NCBI GenBank assembly: GCA_017404385.1
Contig: JAFRCK010000025.1
Span: forward strand, 1 to 41,794
Origin: Bacilli bacterium
Lineage (GTDB): Bacteria > Bacillota_I > Bacilli_A > RF39 > UBA660
Direction of reading: 5' to 3'
Length of the DNA stretch: 41,794 bases
The translations under genes and the position numbers were made by a program. Within the stretch, counting starts at the first letter, position 1, and each line of letters starts with the position of its first letter. The notes below the pieces were generated by a model. It had not been told where the DNA came from. It was given only the letters and a program-made list of their open reading frames with translations, and searched no databases. Positions 17,668 to 25,760 of the stretch are shown here, piece by piece.

Positions 17668-18612
17668 ATGGCTGGAACTATTACACATGCATACTTTGCA
17701 ATGGATGTTTTTAACAAGTTAGATAATAATATTAAAAAGAATTTAAGTAATTATCAGAATAATTTAAGAACATTCGCACAAGGACATGATATATTTGATT
17801 TTACTTCAGGAGATGGTCATTTATTTCATACAAAGAATACAGATAAATTTTTTATTAATTTAATTAAATATACAAAAGAAAAAGAACTATATAATAATGG
17901 AGAAATACTTTCTTTTATATATGGCTATATATGTCATTATGTTTTAGATAAAAATATTCATCCATATGTTATCTACATTAGCGGTGCTTATGATAAAAAT
18001 AGAAAAAAAGAAACTAAAAAATATAGATGTAAACATGCTGAAATGGAAACTTTTTTAGATTGTTATATGGTAAAAATAAAAGAGAAAGAAAAAGAAAAAG
18101 AATTTAAATCTCATAAATTTTGTTTAGAACCAAATAAGTTTTCTAAAGAACTAAATGATACTATTGATTATACTTTTAATAAAACATATAAATTAAAAAA
18201 TGCCAGCAAAAAATACTATAGAGGCATAAAAAATATGCATTTCTTATATATATTATTAAGAAATGATAAGCATAAAATTAAATATACCATGTATAAAATA
18301 GTAGACAAGATTACACCAATAGGATTCTATAAATTTGCACCCATTTCTTTTACATATAATGACAATTTAAGAGAATATTTAAATGAATATAATGAAGAAT
18401 GGATAAACCCAATAGATCTTAATGAAAAGAATCATACTTCATTCTTAGAAATCTACAACAACTCAATAAAAGAAGCAACAAAAATTATAAAACAAGTCAA
18501 TGACTATTTTAACAACAAGGATATAGATTTAACGAAAGTATTTGATAATAGTTCTTTTGTTACAGGTAGAAATTGCAATATAAAAACAAAACCAAAGTAT
18601 TTTAAAAAGTAA
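17668..18612 (+). CDS. Zinc-dependent phospholipase C-like protein
   Basis: 314 aa from ATG 17668. An upstream in-frame ATG (17653) is less likely because the TATAAT box ends only 6 nt before it. The protein opens with MAGTITHAYFA and carries GHDIFDF, IYGYICHYVLDKNIHPY and a CKHAEMETFLD motif. These histidines, aspartates and glutamates fit the metal-site pattern of the zinc-dependent phospholipase C fold (PF00882). There is no signal peptide, so it is probably cytoplasmic, unlike secreted alpha-toxin types. Substrate unknown; the family is widespread in Firmicutes as a cytoplasmic protein of unknown role. It converges with pgeF, and a shared terminator lies between. Confidence 0.75.
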   Translation: MAGTITHAYFAMDVFNKLDNNIKKNLSNYQNNLRTFAQGHDIFDFTSGDGHLFHTKNTDKFFINLIKYTKEKELYNNGEILSFIYGYICHYVLDKNIHPYVIYISGAYDKNRKKETKKYRCKHAEMETFLDCYMVKIKEKEKEKEFKSHKFCLEPNKFSKELNDTIDYTFNKTYKLKNASKKYYRGIKNMHFLYILLRNDKHKIKYTMYKIVDKITPIGFYKFAPISFTYNDNLREYLNEYNEEWINPIDLNEKNHTSFLEIYNNSIKEATKIIKQVNDYFNNKDIDLTKVFDNSSFVTGRNCNIKTKPKYFKK

Positions 18613-18631
18613 GATAATATCTTACTTTTTT
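18605..18631. terminator. Bidirectional terminator between convergent genes
   Basis: Perfect 12-bp stem (18605-18616 with 18620-18631), 3-nt loop, with T-rich sequence on the exit side in both directions. It separates the plus-strand phospholipase-like gene from pgeF on the minus strand. Confidence 0.85.
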
Positions 18632-19392
18632 TATTTCATCATAATAATAGATATATTTCTTCCACCAGAACCATTGCTTCCTCTATGTGAATGTATTTTA
18701 TCAGAATTACATTTACTACATATATTTGATTCAACAATATTATCTTCTTTTAAACCAATATTTATTAATACTTCTTTATTAATACCTACAGTATCTATAT
18801 AATATTTTTGCTTATTTTCTTTTATTAATCCTTTTGTAATAAATTTTTCTATTTCTATATCATTAAATTCATTTTTAAATAAATTAACAACATCTTCATC
18901 AACTTCAAAACAACATTTTAATATACTAGGGCATATAAAAGCCATTATATCTCTAGTATTAGAACCATACTCTTTTACCATTAAATCAATAGCATTTTGT
19001 ATAATTCTTCCTAGTGTTCCTTTCCATCCAGAATGAACATTTCCTATCACTTTCTTTTTATCATCATATAATAATATACTTTGACAGTCAGCAGCACTAA
19101 CTACCAATGCTACTCCCTTAAGATTTGTAATAGTACCATCAACAGATAAGAATTTATCATCTAGATTTTCTTCGGTAACACTCTTAACTATATTAGTATG
19201 TTCTTGATAAGGAAAAACTATTTTTCTAAACTTAACACCTAAAATAGTTTCTATTTCACTAAACTGACTTTCTAATTCATCAATAGTTTTTACTTTTCTA
19301 TTAAAATCGATATCCTTTTTAGTAAACATATGAACTAAATTTTCATATTTAGTTAATTCTTCAAATTGATAATATTTATCTTTTTCTATCAT
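18631..19392 (-). CDS. pgeF: PgeF/YfiH family (laccase-domain, multicopper-oxidase-like fold)
   Basis: 253 aa, the usual family length. The three metal or catalytic residues are seen: His65 in QEHT, Cys103 in AADCQS and His120 in VHSGWKG. Family members (YlmD, YfiH, LACC1/FAMIN) act on purine nucleosides, and in E. coli the protein edits wrong peptides out of peptidoglycan precursors. It starts at ATG 19392 after GGTGAT and has its own -10 box overlapping the end of the kinase-like gene upstream. Cell-envelope editing or purine metabolism are both possible; the neighbours do not decide. Confidence 0.92.
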   Translation of the reverse strand: MIEKDKYYQFEELTKYENLVHMFTKKDIDFNRKVKTIDELESQFSEIETILGVKFRKIVFPYQEHTNIVKSVTEENLDDKFLSVDGTITNLKGVALVVSAADCQSILLYDDKKKVIGNVHSGWKGTLGRIIQNAIDLMVKEYGSNTRDIMAFICPSILKCCFEVDEDVVNLFKNEFNDIEIEKFITKGLIKENKQKYYIDTVGINKEVLINIGLKEDNIVESNICSKCNSDKIHSHRGSNGSGGRNISIIMMK

Positions 19393-19407
19393 TTTATCAC
19401 CATTTTT

Positions 19408-19416
19408 ATTATAACA
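19408..19416 (-). promoter_or_regulatory. Extended -10 box of pgeF
   Basis: TGTTATAAT ending 15 nt before ATG 19392. The predicted mRNA start lies almost at the GGTGAT ribosome site. The box abuts and overlaps the last codon of the upstream gene. Confidence 0.65.
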
Positions 19417-20070
19417 CTAAATTGTTATTGATTCATATATATTATTACCTTTTAGTTTATTCATTACACACTTATCTAATGATAAACCTCTTTTATAAGG
19501 ATTACTTAATAAATAAGAAACTCTTTTTTCTTTCATTTCTTTCATAATTGTAGAAATAAAATATTCAAATATCTTCTGTTTATTTAATTCATATATTGTT
19601 TTTTTACTTAAAAGTCTTGAATGAAAAAATTGATCAGGATCTATAATGGTTGCGCCATTCTCTTTAAACAAAATATTATCACAATTTGTATCAAATATAA
19701 CAATCTTTCTATCACTTAATTTTTTTATTGTTTCATCTAACTTAGTTAACACATCAGATAAATATTCTTTAGGAGCTGTTATTAATTCAACTTCTTTGCC
19801 ATCTATAAATTTCATCGAATATGCATCCATTGGTAGTATATGAGAAGTAGAATTATGATAGTAATCTATTAATTCAACCAAACCACTTGATTTTATTGTC
19901 TTTAATATTTCAAATACCTTTCTAGATAAATACAATCTATATTTACAATCAAAATTGTATAATTTAAATGCTATATCATCTTTTCTATATACTTTTGCAC
20001 ATTCACCTGATGAATAATACTCAAAGCCATCTAAATCAAATATTTCATTTTTTTTGTTTCTAAATTCCAT
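19417..20070 (-). CDS. Degenerate protein-kinase-fold protein
   Basis: 217 aa. A glycine-rich start (SSGECAKVY, about residues 20-28) is followed by Lys36 in AFKLYN, a catalytic-loop equivalent with Asp127 and Asn132 spaced as in HRDxxxxN (the His-Arg is replaced by Ile-Phe), and a DFG-like Asp144 in IIDPDQ. The essential Lys, Asp, Asn and Asp are thus present, but the C-lobe is very short. It could be an active small kinase or aminoglycoside-phosphotransferase-like enzyme, or a nucleotide-binding pseudokinase. Start ATG 20070 after GGTGAT. The gene stands next to pgeF; no known partner is visible. Confidence 0.6.
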   Translation of the reverse strand: MEFRNKKNEIFDLDGFEYYSSGECAKVYRKDDIAFKLYNFDCKYRLYLSRKVFEILKTIKSSGLVELIDYYHNSTSHILPMDAYSMKFIDGKEVELITAPKEYLSDVLTKLDETIKKLSDRKIVIFDTNCDNILFKENGATIIDPDQFFHSRLLSKKTIYELNKQKIFEYFISTIMKEMKEKRVSYLLSNPYKRGLSLDKCVMNKLKGNNIYESITI

Positions 20071-20089
20071 GTAATCACCAATGGGATAT

Positions 20090-20098
20090 ATTATAACA
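20090..20098 (-). promoter_or_regulatory. Extended -10 box of the kinase-like gene
   Basis: TGTTATAAT 19 nt before ATG 20070. No good -35 is visible. Confidence 0.6.
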
Positions 20099-20180
20099 TG
20101 TATAATAAACTAAGTAAATTAGTATAATATAAAAATATATATCATATTAAAATTTAATATTAATATAATAACTGAACAAA

Positions 20181-20204
20181 AAAAGTACGAATAATCGTAC
20201 TTTT
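20181..20204 (-). terminator. Terminator of the rplM-rpsI operon
   Basis: Perfect 10-bp stem (20181-20190 with 20195-20204), 4-nt loop, followed in the minus direction by seven T. It lies 16 nt past the rpsI stop. Confidence 0.88.
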
Positions 20205-20220
20205 GAAACACAAATATAAA

Positions 20221-20637
20221 TTATCTCTTTGAGAATTGTGGTGCTTTTCTTGCTTTCTTTAATCCTGGTTTCTTTCTTTCTTTAATTCTAGAATCTCTAG
20301 TAATCATACCTTTAGCTTTTAGAATTTTTCTGAAAGAAGAAGCAGAAGTTGGATCAGTATTCTTATCATATTCTAATAATGCTTTTGTAATACCTAATCT
20401 AACTGCTCCTGCTTGACCTGAGAATCCTCCACCTTTTACTTCTACTGTAATATCAAATTTTTCTTCAGTACCAGTAAATACTAGAGGTTGTTTTAAATCC
20501 ATAACCAAAGTTGGGAATGGAAAATATTCATTAACATCTCTTCCGTTAACTACTATGTTACCTTTACCGGAAACTAAAGTAACTTTAGCAATTGAAGATT
20601 TACGATGTCCTGTACCTTGATATACTTTATTTGCCAT
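20221..20637 (-). CDS. rpsI: 30S ribosomal protein S9
   Basis: 138 aa, close to the family length of 130. The marks are [12 protein letters not shown] at the start, [19 protein letters not shown] in the middle and the invariant C-terminal QFSKR that reaches the ribosomal P site. It follows rplM by 10 nt and has an AGGAGG ribosome site, as in nearly all bacteria. Confidence 0.99.
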   Translation of the reverse strand: MANKVYQGTGHRKSSIAKVTLVSGKGNIVVNGRDVNEYFPFPTLVMDLKQPLVFTGTEEKFDITVEVKGGGFSGQAGAVRLGITKALLEYDKNTDPTSASSFRKILKAKGMITRDSRIKERKKPGLKKARKAPQFSKR

Positions 20638-20647
20638 TTTAACCCTC

Positions 20648-21082
20648 CTATAAGTTTAATTCCTTAGGTTGTTGAGCTTGTTGCTTATGTTCTGAACCAG
20701 CATATACAAATAATTTCTTATTCATAGCTCTACCTAATCTTCCTTTTGGAAGCATTCCTTTGATAGCTCTTTGAAGCATTTCTTCAGGATATTTTTCTCT
20801 CATTTCTCTAGCAGTTCTTTCTCTTAATCCTCCTGGGTAATCACTATGATTATAATACATCTTATCATCTAGCTTATTACCAGTTAAATTAACTTTTGAA
20901 GCATTGATTATAATTACATAATCTCCACAATCAACATTTGGTGTATAAATTGCTTTGTGTTTTCCACGAAGAATAGTTGCGGCTTTAGATGCTACACGAC
21001 CTAAACTTTTGCCTTCAGCATCAATAACGAACCATTCACGCTTTACATCTGACTTTTTTGCCATAAATGTATTCATTTTCAT
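20648..21082 (-). CDS. rplM: 50S ribosomal protein L13
   Basis: 144 aa from ATG 21082; a second ATG at 21076 gives MNTFMAKK, the more usual family start. Both have a fair ribosome site (AAGGA for the first, AAAGGG for the second). Recognisable are [27 protein letters not shown], the D-Y-V-I-I-N-A segment and the MLPKGRLGR motif. L13 is a primary 23S rRNA binder and heads the L13-S9 operon. The leader carries a hairpin consistent with L13-type autoregulation. Confidence 0.99.
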   Translation of the reverse strand: MKMNTFMAKKSDVKREWFVIDAEGKSLGRVASKAATILRGKHKAIYTPNVDCGDYVIIINASKVNLTGNKLDDKMYYNHSDYPGGLRERTAREMREKYPEEMLQRAIKGMLPKGRLGRAMNKKLFVYAGSEHKQQAQQPKELNL

Positions 21083-21149
21083 TTCCCTTTCCTTATAAGA
21101 ATTAACCTTCCCATAGTTAATTCATATGTGGGGTTTTTTAAATGTACCA
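21083..21149 (-). promoter_or_regulatory. Candidate L13 autoregulatory leader
   Basis: The predicted 5' leader of about 67 nt holds a perfect 8-bp stem (21099-21106 with 21116-21123) with a 9-nt loop that contains UAUGGGAAG. A CCCC run about 12 nt upstream could pair with the GGG of the loop. Bacilli carry a known ribosomal leader (the Rfam L13 leader) in this place; whether this sequence fits that model needs a covariance search. Confidence 0.55.
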
Positions 21150-21155
21150 TGATAG

Positions 21156-21184
21156 ATTTTACTAAAATTAATAAAAAAAGTCAA
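21156..21184 (-). promoter_or_regulatory. Promoter of rplM-rpsI
   Basis: TTGACT (21179-21184), 17-nt spacer, TAAAAT (21156-21161) on the minus strand: a near-consensus housekeeping promoter. Confidence 0.8.
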
Positions 21185-21241
21185 TATTTATATATAAAAA
21201 TCAATTATATTTACTATATTTACACATGTTTTATAAAATAC

Positions 21242-21270
21242 TTGATATAATTTTTAAAAAAAGATATAAT
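21242..21270 (+). promoter_or_regulatory. Promoter of the 37-aa gene
   Basis: TTGATA (21242-21247), 17-nt spacer, TATAAT (21265-21270) on the plus strand, divergent from the rplM promoter. Confidence 0.82.
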
Positions 21271-21295
21271 GTATATGCAAGTGGAGGTGCACTAA

Positions 21296-21409
21296 GTGAA
21301 AGTAATAAAAGCAAACTTACCAGATGGAGTTAGAAAAAAATTTGAAACTAGAATAGGTAAAAAAGTAAAATTAGTTAATAAAAAATATTGTAAAAAGAAA
21401 AATAAATAA
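21296..21409 (+). CDS. Small basic 37-aa protein, unknown function
   Basis: GTG at 21296 with a strong GGAGG site at 21283-21287 and a spacing of about 8 nt. The product starts MKVIKANLPDGVRKKFETR and ends YCKKKNK: about 15 Lys or Arg against two acidic residues, with one Cys. It has a near-consensus promoter, a ribosome site and a terminator whose stem overlaps its stop codon, so it is a complete single-gene transcription unit. I do not recognise the family. Its charge and the position beside rplM-rpsI suggest RNA or ribosome binding, which is inference only. Confidence 0.7.
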   Translation: MKVIKANLPDGVRKKFETRIGKKVKLVNKKYCKKKNK

Positions 21410-21430
21410 TCCATTAACGGATTATTTATT
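21401..21430. terminator. Bidirectional terminator
   Basis: Perfect 12-bp stem (21401-21412 with 21419-21430), 6-nt loop, T-rich after it on the plus strand and moderately so on the minus strand. It overlaps the end of the 37-aa gene and lies 5 nt past the ybbR stop. Confidence 0.9.
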
Positions 21431-21434
21431 TTTT

Positions 21435-22844
21435 TTATTTCTTTATAATTAAAAGTTTTATTTCATTAATTGATGGTTCATAAGTTGCTCTATTATCTTT
21501 ACCTGTTGTATTAACTTTAACAGTTACTTCTCCTTCAGCTGTTATATCTTTTAAATCAACATATGCCTCTATATCTTGAGCTGATATATCACTTATTACA
21601 TCTTCAACACCTTTAACAATAACTGGTATTTCAGTTGTACTATCTTGAGTAGCTTGTACTAAGAAACTACTATTTAAATTTCTATAACTTATCTTAACTC
21701 CAGATACTTTAGTTTGAGCTGATTCGCCTAATTCCACATCAACTGTAATAGTTTTAGTAGATAGATCTCTTACTCCATTTGGTTTCTTAATAGCAATAGT
21801 GTACTTTTTACTACTTTTCATATCTGCTGGTATATCTATAGCAACATCTATCTTATTTATATTCTCTAATACTTCTGAGCTACCATATAATGTTACTTTA
21901 TCAATACTTGTATCAATACTTGAAATTGCTTTACCAAATTCAATATTATCAATATCGTTTACAACAACATTAATAGGTACTTCTTTTGATGAAGATTCAA
22001 GATTAACAACTGCCCTAACTTTTGAAGGAACAATTTCAATATCCATCTTTTCACCATCTGAATCATATGCAACTAATGGAACATCTACTATCGTATTATC
22101 TCCATCTTTTGCACTAGATCCTGAAAGTTGATCCATATTTATTAATGCTTTTACTATAGCTACTTTTTTGATTGTATCTTCTTTTCCTTTAACAATTACA
22201 CTTGTTAATTCTTCATTTTTTTCTACAGTTTCTTCTTTCCCATCAACTATCTTTTTTTCTTCTTTTACTGTTACTAATTTAACATCTTTTATAGAAAATT
22301 TTGAATTTAATTTTTCCATATTAACATACTCATTAGTAATATCTTTAGATAAAGATTGTTTATTGAAAATTGTTATACTAACTGTAGATGGGTCTAGTTT
22401 GTATTGAACACTAGATACTGCTTGTTTATATTTTAAGTTAACTTGATGAGTTCCTACTCCTAAATCACTTAAATCAACAGTTACTACCTGATTAGATAAT
22501 TGTTTAGCTAAATATAAATTTGCTCTACTACCTATCATTGTTATATCAACAGTTTTAGGCAATCCTTCTATAACATATTCTTCAGTATTATATACAGCAT
22601 TTACAGGTTGATTATAAAGTACTTCTGCATTATTTTCCATAGTTAGATTACTTCTATCAACTAATACAAATATAATAGCTGCTACTATAAGTGCAATAAC
22701 TATAGTACTACTTTTCTTTCTAAGTAATACTTCTAATGGTTTATTTAATTTCTTGATTTTATCTCCTATTAACGTTATTAATCTTGTAATAGGTACGATT
22801 ACTTTTTTATCAAAGAAATTATATATTTTTTTAATTAATTTCAT
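21435..22844 (-). CDS. cdaR: CdaR (YbbR-domain regulator of CdaA)
   Basis: 469 aa. One membrane segment at about residues 45-63 (IVIALIVAAIIFVLVD) is followed by an extracellular chain of YbbR-type repeats, starting with NAEVLYNQPVNAVYNTEEYVIEG and ending in NEIKLLI. YbbR proteins bind the cyclase CdaA in the membrane and modulate c-di-AMP production. The gene overlaps cdaA by 14 nt, with the ribosome site AGGAGG inside cdaA's end, so translation is coupled. In most Bacilli glmM follows; here the 3' neighbour is a bidirectional terminator instead. Confidence 0.92.
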   Translation of the reverse strand: MKLIKKIYNFFDKKVIVPITRLITLIGDKIKKLNKPLEVLLRKKSSTIVIALIVAAIIFVLVDRSNLTMENNAEVLYNQPVNAVYNTEEYVIEGLPKTVDITMIGSRANLYLAKQLSNQVVTVDLSDLGVGTHQVNLKYKQAVSSVQYKLDPSTVSITIFNKQSLSKDITNEYVNMEKLNSKFSIKDVKLVTVKEEKKIVDGKEETVEKNEELTSVIVKGKEDTIKKVAIVKALINMDQLSGSSAKDGDNTIVDVPLVAYDSDGEKMDIEIVPSKVRAVVNLESSSKEVPINVVVNDIDNIEFGKAISSIDTSIDKVTLYGSSEVLENINKIDVAIDIPADMKSSKKYTIAIKKPNGVRDLSTKTITVDVELGESAQTKVSGVKISYRNLNSSFLVQATQDSTTEIPVIVKGVEDVISDISAQDIEAYVDLKDITAEGEVTVKVNTTGKDNRATYEPSINEIKLLIIKK

Positions 22845-23658
22845 CTATATCATCCTCCTCAGGTTCATCTTTTTCAACAATAAATGTCTCTGATTTTGGC
22901 ATTAATTCTTCAAGAATCATTAATTTAACCTCATCTATTGATAAATTATAACTTAGTTTCCCACCTGCTGCTACAGATATTCTACCTGTTTCTTCAGACA
23001 CAACAACAGCAAGTGCATCACTTTCTTCAGAGATACCAATAGCAGCTCTATGTCTTGTACCAAGTCTCTTACTAAACTTCATATCTACTGTTGTAGGGAA
23101 TACAGCTCCAGCACATGTAATTTTATCTCCCTGAATAATAACTCCACCATCATGTAATGGATTATCTGGGAAGAATATTGAACATAATAATTCATTTGAA
23201 AATTCAGCATAAATCTTTTTTGCTTTTTCAATATAATTTAATAAACTTGTATCTCTTTCAAAAACAATTAAAGCACCAATTCTATTTTTTCTTAGATATT
23301 CAAGTGATTGTCCAAGTTCAGTAACTACTTTTTCTCTTTCACTTACAGTTAAAGTCTTATGTCTACCTAACAAATTTGTCTTTCCTAATTGTTCCAATGC
23401 AGTTCTTATCTCAGGTTGGAATATTATAATAAGAGCTAATGGCCCCCAAGTAATTACATATTCTAACAATAATCCAATTGTTACAAAACCGAAATAATCG
23501 CTAATTATTTTTATAAGTATAATTACAATTATTCCTTTAAAAATCATTGAAAACTTAACATTTCTTCTAATATTTTTTAATATATAATAAATTATTATCC
23601 AAACAAAACATATGTCTATTATCTTTTTTAATATATTTAACAATGTAGCTAATGTCAT
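22831..23658 (-). CDS. cdaA: Membrane diadenylate cyclase CdaA
   Basis: 275 aa. Three N-terminal membrane segments within residues 5-80 are followed by the DAC (DisA_N) domain. HDGGVIIQG lies at residues 169-177, where the family usually has DGA, and RHR at 202-204 within LGTRHRAAIG. The enzyme makes c-di-AMP from two ATP and so affects osmotic balance and the cell wall. Ribosome site AGGAGG. It follows the lipoprotein gene by 11 nt and overlaps cdaR. Confidence 0.96.
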   Translation of the reverse strand: MTLATLLNILKKIIDICFVWIIIYYILKNIRRNVKFSMIFKGIIVIILIKIISDYFGFVTIGLLLEYVITWGPLALIIIFQPEIRTALEQLGKTNLLGRHKTLTVSEREKVVTELGQSLEYLRKNRIGALIVFERDTSLLNYIEKAKKIYAEFSNELLCSIFFPDNPLHDGGVIIQGDKITCAGAVFPTTVDMKFSKRLGTRHRAAIGISEESDALAVVVSEETGRISVAAGGKLSYNLSIDEVKLMILEELMPKSETFIVEKDEPEEDDIDEIN

Positions 23659-23669
23659 TTATACTCCTC

Positions 23670-24368
23670 CTATATCCTATTATTCTTTTTATTATTAATT
23701 AAGACTACTATAAATATTATACCTAATATTAAACAAATAATAAATAACGCTATATATTGGTATTTAATATTAAATGTCTTACCACCTATTGTAATTTTTT
23801 GCTCATCTCTAAGAGCATTTTTGTCAAATGAAATTCTAATTGTTTTCAATCCTTCATTTTCATCTATATTCCAAGTATACTTACTATATCTTACTTCATC
23901 TGCATTATGTTCTTTTACTTTAAAAGGTAAATCTATCACAACCTTAATATTATTATATAAAAGAGTATTTGATCTATCTCTTCCTACTTTTTCTGATTGA
24001 TTCATTGTCAAAGTAATAATGTCTCCATCTTCCTGATAATCAATATATCTAAATACATCAGAAGTAAAATTGTTAACATAATTTTCTAATGATTTATGTT
24101 TTCCTGTTACAGTTGAAATGGTATTTCCAGAATCTGTAATTGTTGAAATTTGGGTTTGCAATCCCTCTCTATCAAACATTTTGTATAAATAGTTTACTGC
24201 ATCTTTTTCATTTAAGTTTGTATTAATTTTTAATCTAATAGTATTATCACTAGCTATAACTTTTTCATTAACAGATAAATCCTTATTTATTGTTAAATTA
24301 TATTCAACTGAACAACCAGTAACTAAAAATATAACTAGTAACAATAAAAACATTTTTATTCTTTTCAT
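23670..24368 (-). CDS. LppM-like lipoprotein with C-terminal membrane segment
   Basis: 232 aa. A lipoprotein signal peptide ends in LVTGC (Cys19), then a beta-rich part with YNLTINKDLSVNEK, which resembles LppM-type domains, and a C-terminal membrane segment (about residues 207-226, IALFIICLILGIIFIVVLI) with a short basic tail. The protein would thus be held at both ends with the domain outside the membrane. It heads the cdaA-cdaR unit (GGAGG ribosome site), so a link with c-di-AMP control or the envelope is possible. No function is known to me. Confidence 0.75.
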   Translation of the reverse strand: MKRIKMFLLLLVIFLVTGCSVEYNLTINKDLSVNEKVIASDNTIRLKINTNLNEKDAVNYLYKMFDREGLQTQISTITDSGNTISTVTGKHKSLENYVNNFTSDVFRYIDYQEDGDIITLTMNQSEKVGRDRSNTLLYNNIKVVIDLPFKVKEHNADEVRYSKYTWNIDENEGLKTIRISFDKNALRDEQKITIGGKTFNIKYQYIALFIICLILGIIFIVVLINNKKNNRI

Positions 24369-24400
24369 TTTATACCTCCAATTATAATAGGTACTATAAA

Positions 24401-24409
24401 ATTATAACA
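24401..24409 (-). promoter_or_regulatory. Extended -10 box of the lipoprotein-cdaA-cdaR unit
   Basis: TGTTATAAT 32 nt before ATG 24368. A second TATAAT lies at 24381-24386, too near the start for the usual layout. No good -35. Confidence 0.6.
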
Positions 24410-24446
24410 TATTTTTAATCATAAATATATATTTTTTATTTAATAA

Positions 24447-24512
24447 TTAAAAAAAGATAATTATAAAATTATCTTCTTTTCCCCATATAGAATTAGTAGT
24501 ATTATCAGACAT
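24447..24512 (-). CDS. Possible 21-aa peptide
   Basis: ATG 24512 with AGGAG 3 nt upstream and a TATAAT at 24524-24529. The product would be a short peptide beginning MSDNTTNSIWGK and ending in hydrophobic residues. The end of the frame coincides with the hairpin terminator at 24454-24475. The short spacing between -10, ribosome site and ATG is a weakness. A small RNA is an equal alternative. Confidence 0.25.
   Translation of the reverse strand: MSDNTTNSIWGKEDNFIIIFF
24454..24475 (-). terminator. Terminator in the M23-lipoprotein gap
   Basis: 8-bp stem (24454-24461 with 24468-24475), 6-nt loop, followed by seven T in the minus direction. It is separate from the M23 gene's own terminator and may end a short transcript starting near 24520. 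Confidence 0.65.
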
Positions 24513-24544
24513 ATTCTCCTACTATTATAAAATATGAATTTAAA

Positions 24545-24574
24545 AAAATGTGATTAATTAATTAACCACATTTT
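24545..24574 (-). terminator. Terminator of the prfB-M23 operon
   Basis: Long stem formed by 24545-24552 with 24567-24574, extended inward through a G-U pair, followed by a T-run in the minus direction. It overlaps the stop codon of the M23 gene. Confidence 0.75.
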
Positions 24575-25760
24575 AATTATAAAAACTAGTTCTATCTTCC
24601 CAATCAACATAAAAACTTGATGGATAATTTATATAGCCTCTTGAATCTACTGTATCCCCAGGATAACTACAATATTCACCAGGTTTCCATAAATGACACG
24701 TCAACATAGTTAAATGTAAATGAGTTGCTGTAGACCAACCAGTATTACCCATATGTCCTATTACTGTATCTTTTGTAACTTCTTGACCAGAAGATACATA
24801 AGTATCAGATAAATGCATATATAAACTTGAATAATCTTGACCATTTATATTATGCCAAATTAATACATAATTACCCATTGATGAACTATAACCTGTTGTT
24901 CCAACAACACCTGTAGCTACTGAATAGATTTCTTGACAATCCCAACATGAACTATAAGATGACATATCAGTTCCAGTATGGAAATTACCCCATATTCCTG
25001 TAAATGGATCAAATCTATATCCATATTCATCAGTTACATATCCTAAAACTAAAGGTCTATAGAATTTTGTACCAATCGGTAATGATTCTTTACCACATGT
25101 TGAAACTTCTTGATTTTCCTCACACCCCATATCTTCATATTGCTTAACAATTGCCATTTGAGCCTCAACTTCTTCTTGAATAGATAATGATTCATCACCC
25201 AATTGTTGACGTTCATTTCCTAATATTACTAATTGTTTATTTAATTCAACTTGTAAATTCTTTAGTGATTGCTCTTTTTCTTGAAGATTACTAATATTAA
25301 CTTTATTTTTTTCTATTAAATCATGCATCTCTGAAATCAACTGATCATTATATTTAGATAATTGTTCTGTTACAGAATACCTATATATAAAATCAGTAAT
25401 TGAATCTGCACTAAACATATATTCTAGATAAATTGATTCACCATTTGAAAATTGATAATATCTCATTAAATCTTTTATTTCTTTATCTTTTGATAATATA
25501 TCACCATTTAATTTAGAAATTTCTTTATTAATTTCTATCATTTCACCTTCAATAGAATCAATTTCTCCATATATTTCTTGAACTCTAGCATTTGCTGCTG
25601 CTATTTCTTCATCAGTTCTAGCTATACTAGCCTGATTATCCTCATATTGCTTTTGTAATGCTTCAAGTTCTGCTCTATATTCTCCTAAAGTTTTTGCTTC
25701 TATATTTATTGGTATTATTATTGTTAATATAAGAATTATTACTAATATTCTTTTCTTCAT
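24573..25760 (-). CDS. Coiled-coil M23 peptidoglycan hydrolase
   Basis: 395 aa. Signal peptide (residues 1-22, ending IEAK), a long coiled coil (about 25-210), then an M23 domain with the zinc ligands His261 and Asp265 (HTGTD), and His316 and the HLH pair 347-349 at the active site. Cysteines near 213, 222, 272, 275, 355 and 364 might form disulfides or hold the fold. It is the last gene of prfB-yitT-ftsE-ftsX. FtsEX activates coiled-coil hydrolases of this kind (EnvC, PcsB, CwlO, RipC) at division, so this is probably that hydrolase. The start ATG 25760 overlaps the ftsX stop by one base (TAATG). Confidence 0.93.
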   Translation of the reverse strand: MKKRILVIILILTIIIPINIEAKTLGEYRAELEALQKQYEDNQASIARTDEEIAAANARVQEIYGEIDSIEGEMIEINKEISKLNGDILSKDKEIKDLMRYYQFSNGESIYLEYMFSADSITDFIYRYSVTEQLSKYNDQLISEMHDLIEKNKVNISNLQEKEQSLKNLQVELNKQLVILGNERQQLGDESLSIQEEVEAQMAIVKQYEDMGCEENQEVSTCGKESLPIGTKFYRPLVLGYVTDEYGYRFDPFTGIWGNFHTGTDMSSYSSCWDCQEIYSVATGVVGTTGYSSSMGNYVLIWHNINGQDYSSLYMHLSDTYVSSGQEVTKDTVIGHMGNTGWSTATHLHLTMLTCHLWKPGEYCSYPGDTVDSRGYINYPSSFYVDWEDRTSFYN

